Program-made: the position numbers and the translations under genes | Notes under the pieces: model-generated | The model's database searches: none | Seen by the model: only the letters and a program-made list of their open reading frames with translations | Told to the model about the DNA's origin: nothing | Source: Micavibrio sp. UBA6212 | GTDB taxonomy: Bacteria; Pseudomonadota; Alphaproteobacteria; Micavibrionales; Micavibrionaceae | Length of the DNA stretch: 64,000 nucleotides | Direction: 5' to 3' | Assembly (NCBI GenBank): GCA_002421905.1 | Contig: DISK01000009.1 | Location: forward strand, 36,681 to 100,680 | Part shown: piece after piece, positions 59,906-64,000 of the stretch | How positions within the stretch are numbered: position 1 is the stretch's first letter | How the letters are laid out: each line of letters starts with the position of its first letter

Positions 59906-62656
59906 ATGCCTCAAATCGTGCCACAACAACCACAAACGCAATTTTTCTGTCCTGTTCTGGCGATTGGGGCCAAGGGCGCATATTTCCTGAATGATTTGGG
60001 AGAGATTAAGGAACTTTCGTTCTCCCAAGCCAAACTGATAACCGGAAAACAAACTTCTCTTCTGGTTTGCCACATTCCATATACGCGACAAAAACTTGAT
60101 TGCAAGGATTTACGCGCGTTTGATTTATTGGAACTCTATGCCTTTGTCCATCCGGCACGTTTTGCAACACCCACCCCCACAGGTATTGCAAAGTCTTTAG
60201 GAATTGATCCCTCAACCGACCCTCTGGACGCGCCGATGCAAATGCTCGATTGTGTTAATGCGTTGTTGTCTGATCTGGCAGTACTGCCAAATCGCGAGAA
60301 ATTGATCGAGTTGGCCGAGACAATGGGATTAAACGGCAAGGGCTGGCCATGGGCCTCTTACGTCCTTGATGCCTTGGGCGTTCAATATGATCCGACACAA
60401 ATTCACAATTCATCAAGATTGAGAATGAATGTCTGGGCTGATCTTCCTGAATGGGCGGATGACCCTCCTCAACCTCCCCCTTCCCAGTTCGGGATTACCG
60501 GCGAAGAGACGCGCGAGCGTTTGAAAAATATTCTTCTAAGCCGACCGGATGCAGAAATCCGTCCCGAGCAAGCCAATTATTCGACGCGTCTGGCAGAAGC
60601 GTTCGAGCCCATGCAAGACCCCGAAAGCCCAAGCGTTGTGCTGGCCGAGGCAGGAACAGGAATTGGCAAGACACTCGGGTATCTTGCCCCTTCGACCCTT
60701 TGGGCAGAAAAAAACGAAGGCAGTGTGTGGATTTCAACCTATACAAAAAACCTGCAACGGCAAATCAGCACCGAGATCAAACGCCTTTATCCCGATAAAG
60801 AATTGCGTGATCGCAAAGTGACCATTCGCAAGGGTCGTGAAAATTATTTGTGTCTTCTCAATTTTGAAGACCTCGCCGCATCCATCGCCACAACACGGAG
60901 CATCGGTGCCGCGATTAGTGCGGGGCTGATGGCGCGGTGGATCATGGACACCGAAGATGGCGACCTCACCGGCCCCGGATTCCACGGGTGGTTGCCCGGG
61001 TTGATGGGAGCCGGCACAACATTATCGCTGGCCGATCGACGCGGAGAATGTATTTTTTCGGCGTGCGATCATTACCACAAATGTTTTTCCGAACATGCCA
61101 TTCGCAAATCGGCGCGCACGCCGATTGTTATTGCCAACCATGCCATTGTGATGATTAAGGCTGCTCACCACGATGAGGATTTGCCCCGTCACATCGTATT
61201 TGACGAAGGCCATCACATATTCGATGCCGCAGATTCAACTTTTTGTGCCGAACTGACCGGCGTTGAAATGCATGATTTGCGCCGCTGGCTGGTGGGGCCG
61301 GAGGGCGGACGAAAATCCCGCGCGCGTGGACTTAAAAAAAGATTGCAGGACTTGTTGGATGGCGATCAGACTTCTATAAAACTTATGGAAGACACTCTGC
61401 ATCACGCCCGATTTTTACCGGAATTTGATTGGTTAAAACGTGTCCAGCAAAATAATCCGCAAAATATTTCCGAAATTTTCCTGTGCCATATTTCCACCCA
61501 AGTGAGCGCGCGGGCCAATGGACGCGAAGGCCCCTATTCTATCGAAACTCCTTTATTTCCGCTGATTGAAGATGCCGTACCCTCAACGCAGCAACTCCAC
61601 GACAATCTGAAATCCTTACGTCAGCCAATGCAGCGTTTGGCCGCGCGATTACGCCAGAAATTATCCGAAGAAACCGATACATTGAATTCTGACACGCGCA
61701 AGCGTCTTGATGCGGTTGCCGCCTCACTTGAGCGTCGGATCAACACCATGCTGACGCCCTGGATCGGGCTGATCGAAAATTTGTTGGACGGAATTGAACA
61801 CCCACAATTTGTTGACTGGATGGAAATTAACCGGCTTGAGAAAACCATTTTTGATATCGGAGTTCATCGCCATTATATCGACCCAAGCAAGCCATTGGCC
61901 GAAGCCCTGAAACCACATGCCCACAGTATCATTGTGACATCCGCCACTTTGCGCGATGGCGTCAGTGAAGACTGGACCTCGGCAGAAAATATGACAGGTG
62001 CCAAATATCTTGATGAAACACCAATCCGTTTTTCCATTCCTTCGCCCTATCGGTATGCCGAACAAACGCGGGTTTTTGTGGTCACTGATATTAATAAAAC
62101 CGATATGGATCAGATGGCCTCGGCCTATCGTTCATTATTTGAGGCGTCACGCGGTGGGGCGTTGGGGATCTTTACCTCCATCGCAAGATTGCGCGCCGTC
62201 CACGGACGCATTGCCCCGAGACTAGCCGATTCCGGTTTGCCCCTCTACGCGCAACATGTTGACGGCATTGATACGGGAACTCTGGTTGATATGTTCCGCG
62301 AAGATACGCATTCCTGTTTACTCGGAACAGATGCGGTTAGAGACGGCGTGGATGTTCCGGGTGAATCGCTTCGCATGATTGTCTTTGACCGTGTGCCGTG
62401 GCCGCGTGGAACCATTTTGCAAAAAGCCCGCAAGAAACAAATGGGTGGCAGTGATTTTGATGATCGCCTCACCCGCCTTAAACTCAAACAGGCCTATGGG
62501 CGGTTGGTCAGGTCATCGACCGATCACGGTGTGTTTGTGATGCTCGACAATGCAACGCCATCCCGCCTTCTGACTGCTTTTCCCGAAGGTGTGGTAGTCG
62601 AACGCCTTGGCATTGCCGAAGTGATTGAAAAATCGAGAGAGTTTTTGCTGTCGTGA
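59906..62656 (+). CDS. DinG/XPD-family Fe-S DNA helicase
   Basis: A 916-residue superfamily 2 helicase of the DinG/Rad3 branch. The first ~220 residues form an N-terminal part that includes a nuclease-like or unknown region (SLGIDPSTDPLDAPMQMLD). Walker A is GTGIGKT near residue 250, and the Walker B is FDEGHHIF near residue 431. Four cysteines (316, 382, 387 and 393) lie in the right place for the 4Fe-4S cluster of this family. Motif VI is LKLKQAYGRLVRSSTDHG. It probably unwinds damaged or replicating DNA and needs a cluster from the suf system. It is divergent from proS; the ribosome binding site is weak. Confidence 0.9.
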   Translation: MPQIVPQQPQTQFFCPVLAIGAKGAYFLNDLGEIKELSFSQAKLITGKQTSLLVCHIPYTRQKLDCKDLRAFDLLELYAFVHPARFATPTPTGIAKSLGIDPSTDPLDAPMQMLDCVNALLSDLAVLPNREKLIELAETMGLNGKGWPWASYVLDALGVQYDPTQIHNSSRLRMNVWADLPEWADDPPQPPPSQFGITGEETRERLKNILLSRPDAEIRPEQANYSTRLAEAFEPMQDPESPSVVLAEAGTGIGKTLGYLAPSTLWAEKNEGSVWISTYTKNLQRQISTEIKRLYPDKELRDRKVTIRKGRENYLCLLNFEDLAASIATTRSIGAAISAGLMARWIMDTEDGDLTGPGFHGWLPGLMGAGTTLSLADRRGECIFSACDHYHKCFSEHAIRKSARTPIVIANHAIVMIKAAHHDEDLPRHIVFDEGHHIFDAADSTFCAELTGVEMHDLRRWLVGPEGGRKSRARGLKKRLQDLLDGDQTSIKLMEDTLHHARFLPEFDWLKRVQQNNPQNISEIFLCHISTQVSARANGREGPYSIETPLFPLIEDAVPSTQQLHDNLKSLRQPMQRLAARLRQKLSEETDTLNSDTRKRLDAVAASLERRINTMLTPWIGLIENLLDGIEHPQFVDWMEINRLEKTIFDIGVHRHYIDPSKPLAEALKPHAHSIIVTSATLRDGVSEDWTSAENMTGAKYLDETPIRFSIPSPYRYAEQTRVFVVTDINKTDMDQMASAYRSLFEASRGGALGIFTSIARLRAVHGRIAPRLADSGLPLYAQHVDGIDTGTLVDMFREDTHSCLLGTDAVRDGVDVPGESLRMIVFDRVPWPRGTILQKARKKQMGGSDFDDRLTRLKLKQAYGRLVRSSTDHGVFVMLDNATPSRLLTAFPEGVVVERLGIAEVIEKSREFLLS

Positions 62657-62731
62657 CTTTGCCCAAATTATTTGCATAACACAACACATGTATGTTACTA
62701 TCTGTAGAAATTAATGGTTGGAGGTTATTCA

Positions 62732-63247
62732 ATGAAAGGTCTAAGAAAAGTCTGGGATCTTGTCAGCAAGAGTTTTGAGAAGAAACTGTTGCCTGAGGAT
62801 ATCTTCTTGGGCATTTTATCTGGTGAGGAGTCTCCCCTTCCTTTGGATTCTCAATTTATTAAAAGCTTCGAGGCTTATTCCTCCCTTGAGAAGTACCGTC
62901 CACTTCTGAATAATACGGCTTTAGTTAAACAAGGTAAGTCTGTGGTATTTATGAATCTTCATCATGATAATCGGATGGATATTTTCTTTAAACATGCCAT
63001 TCATTCTGTCCACTGGCAGTGTAACCCAGAAGGTTCCTACAGAGGCGCAGGTTTTAGAGATTTAATGAAAACTTTCGTCCCAATAAGCCCTACCGTTGAT
63101 TTATGTTTTGAGAGCCTTCAGAAAACTGCGACTTACCCGAATGCACTAGACACAATTGAAGCTGCCAAGTCTGCCTATAAAAAGGATGAGCGTGTTTTCA
63201 AAACAGATGATGGTGGACTTGACTCTTTGATGTATAAGAATCTGTGA
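62732..63247 (+). CDS. hypothetical protein
   Basis: The ATG at 62732 follows GGAGG with good spacing and is chosen over a frame opening at 62714, giving 171 residues. The product is polar and mixed helix/strand, with QGKSVVFMNLHHDNRMDIFF near residue 69 and a C-terminal Lys/Asp-rich tail. No signal peptide or membrane segment. No family recognised. The gene is the last one on this side before a repeat-rich region. Confidence 0.6.
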   Translation: MKGLRKVWDLVSKSFEKKLLPEDIFLGILSGEESPLPLDSQFIKSFEAYSSLEKYRPLLNNTALVKQGKSVVFMNLHHDNRMDIFFKHAIHSVHWQCNPEGSYRGAGFRDLMKTFVPISPTVDLCFESLQKTATYPNALDTIEAAKSAYKKDERVFKTDDGGLDSLMYKNL

Positions 63248-64000
63248 TAAATCAAAGTCACTCGTGGGATATCATATTAATAGGACATTCCTCACAAACT
63301 CAGTTCGTTCTTCGAAAAAAAATTTTGTGAGGAAGAATTTCATCAAAATTTGGGCACTTCAATTTCCCCGCACAGCATTCCGGGGCCAACGGGCCGGTGC
63401 GAGGTTCCTCCTTAGAGGGCACGGAGGTATTTATACTGGTCTTTCTCTGCTTTCAAAAACCGGAGCAATCCGGCGCACGAGAAAGATGTATGCTTTATTC
63501 CTGTTTTCTCTTTTGATTTCCGTCAAAAGACAAAGGCAGGCGTGGGCGCCCACAGGCGCTGTTTTGTGCGGCACTTTTCCAGCCGCAGGATACGTATCGC
63601 CTTTAGGTCTATCACAGACGTGATAAAATGTAAAGGACTTTATTCCTATTGGGGGTATGGAGGTAAAAAAGACCTCACGCAGAGAACGCCGAGTTTTCAC
63701 AGAGGACGCAGAGTCTTTTTACCACCAAGACACAAAGACACCAAGGGTTCGTCATTGCGAGCGACAGCGACGCAATCCAGTTAATATTATTTCTGGATCG
63801 CCACGCGTCTTTCAGCCGCTCGCGATGACGAAGAAGAACAATATCTCTGAGGACTCTGTGTATTCTCTGTGGCCTCTGCGTGAGGGTCTTTCTATTTTCT
63901 GGATTATTCAGGGAAAGTCGTTCACGCGAAGAGCGCGAAGGAACGCCAAGGGCGCAGGGTTTTTGGAGAAAACAGAAAGTAATTTTCACCACCAAGACAC
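63248..64000. other. gene-free, repeat-rich intergenic region
   Basis: No convincing protein or RNA gene is seen; the open frames here are short and follow repeat sequence. The region 63668-63891 is one nested inverted repeat. Elsewhere there are the words CCACCAAGACAC (63722 and 63989) and runs of GAG/CGCAGAG type. The stretch 63250-63660 has no clear feature. Confidence 0.7.
63668..63891. repeat. nested inverted repeat (outer and inner arms)
   Basis: Inner arms: 63750-63780 (CGTCATTGCGAGCGACAGCG start) and 63793-63830 (ending CGCTCGCGATGACG), separated by a 12-base AT-rich loop. Outer arms: AAAGACCTCACGCAGAG from 63668 and CTCTGCGTGAGGGTCTTT ending at 63891, with further imperfect pairing inside. 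The inner element resembles common proteobacterial intergenic repeats. Confidence 0.8.

Noticed and set aside
63264..63995. Open frames of 119, 89, 80 and 106 codons at the right end
   Set aside because: They follow repeat sequence on both strands, have no ribosome binding sites and look like translated inverted repeats.
1..64000. CRISPR arrays, tRNA and rRNA genes, prophage
   Set aside because: I saw no regularly spaced repeats, no cloverleaf-like genes with typical arms, no rRNA cores and no phage structural genes; this is by eye, not by a search.

Overview
The window looks like chromosomal core sequence of an alphaproteobacterium of moderate GC. Four things point there: a RegB/RegA-type redox two-component pair whose sensor has the GG-x-x-NPF motif, an Rrf2-led suf operon, the coaBC-dut and murJ-trpS pairs, and a DUF1491 gene. 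A Micavibrio/Rhodospirillales-like uncultured lineage is my guess; the genus cannot be assigned from sequence alone. I saw no rRNA, tRNA, CRISPR array, prophage or classical insertion sequence.

Layout. 1-2.4 kb: TIGR02186/TSUP pair and a secreted protein. 2.5-5.5 kb: degenerate Nudix-like protein, trpS, murJ. 5.5-11.4 kb: ubiE, an Ala/Glu-rich membrane-anchored protein, coaBC, dut and a frameshifted mutS. 11.3-15.7 kb: CPA2 antiporter, old yellow enzyme, a conserved small protein, cold-shock protein, methyltransferase. 15.7-18.8 kb: fabA-fabB-(DUF559 nuclease)-fabI. 19-23.5 kb: hypotheticals, an SH3-domain protein, dusA and a small protein with a strong ribosome binding site. 23.6-26.7 kb: chemoreceptor divergent from a periplasmic binding protein. 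26.7-32.8 kb: rrf2-sufB-(GIY-YIG nuclease)-sufC-sufD-sufS-sufT-sufA. 32.9-38.9 kb: membrane spermidine-synthase-like protein, prfC, small protein, GNAT, DUF1491, fur. 39-43.8 kb: PAS kinase, degenerate GGDEF protein-upp, rpmB-tgt. 43.9-46.8 kb: CobT-like protein with regB-regA. 46.8-50.3 kb: OmpW and secreted or membrane unknowns. 50.4-63.2 kb: uvrB, nitroreductase, lysS, a prepilin-like protein, a response regulator with a LOV-like hybrid kinase, proS, an Fe-S helicase and a small unknown. 63.25-64 kb: no credible gene, but dense intergenic repeats including a nested inverted repeat.

How it works together. Much of the window is housekeeping: fatty-acid synthesis, Fe-S cluster assembly, tRNA charging and modification, mismatch and excision repair. 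Regulatory genes sit between: Rrf2, Fur, RegBA, two PAS kinases and a chemoreceptor. Two points stand out. First, mutS is split by a third copy of a 7-bp direct repeat, and removing one copy restores a single ~894-codon reading frame, so this may be a slippage-controlled mismatch-repair switch. Second, two small nuclease genes (DUF559 and GIY-YIG) each lie inside an essential operon, each bounded by inverted repeats that fill almost the whole intergenic space; they look like two examples of one kind of nuclease-repeat cassette.
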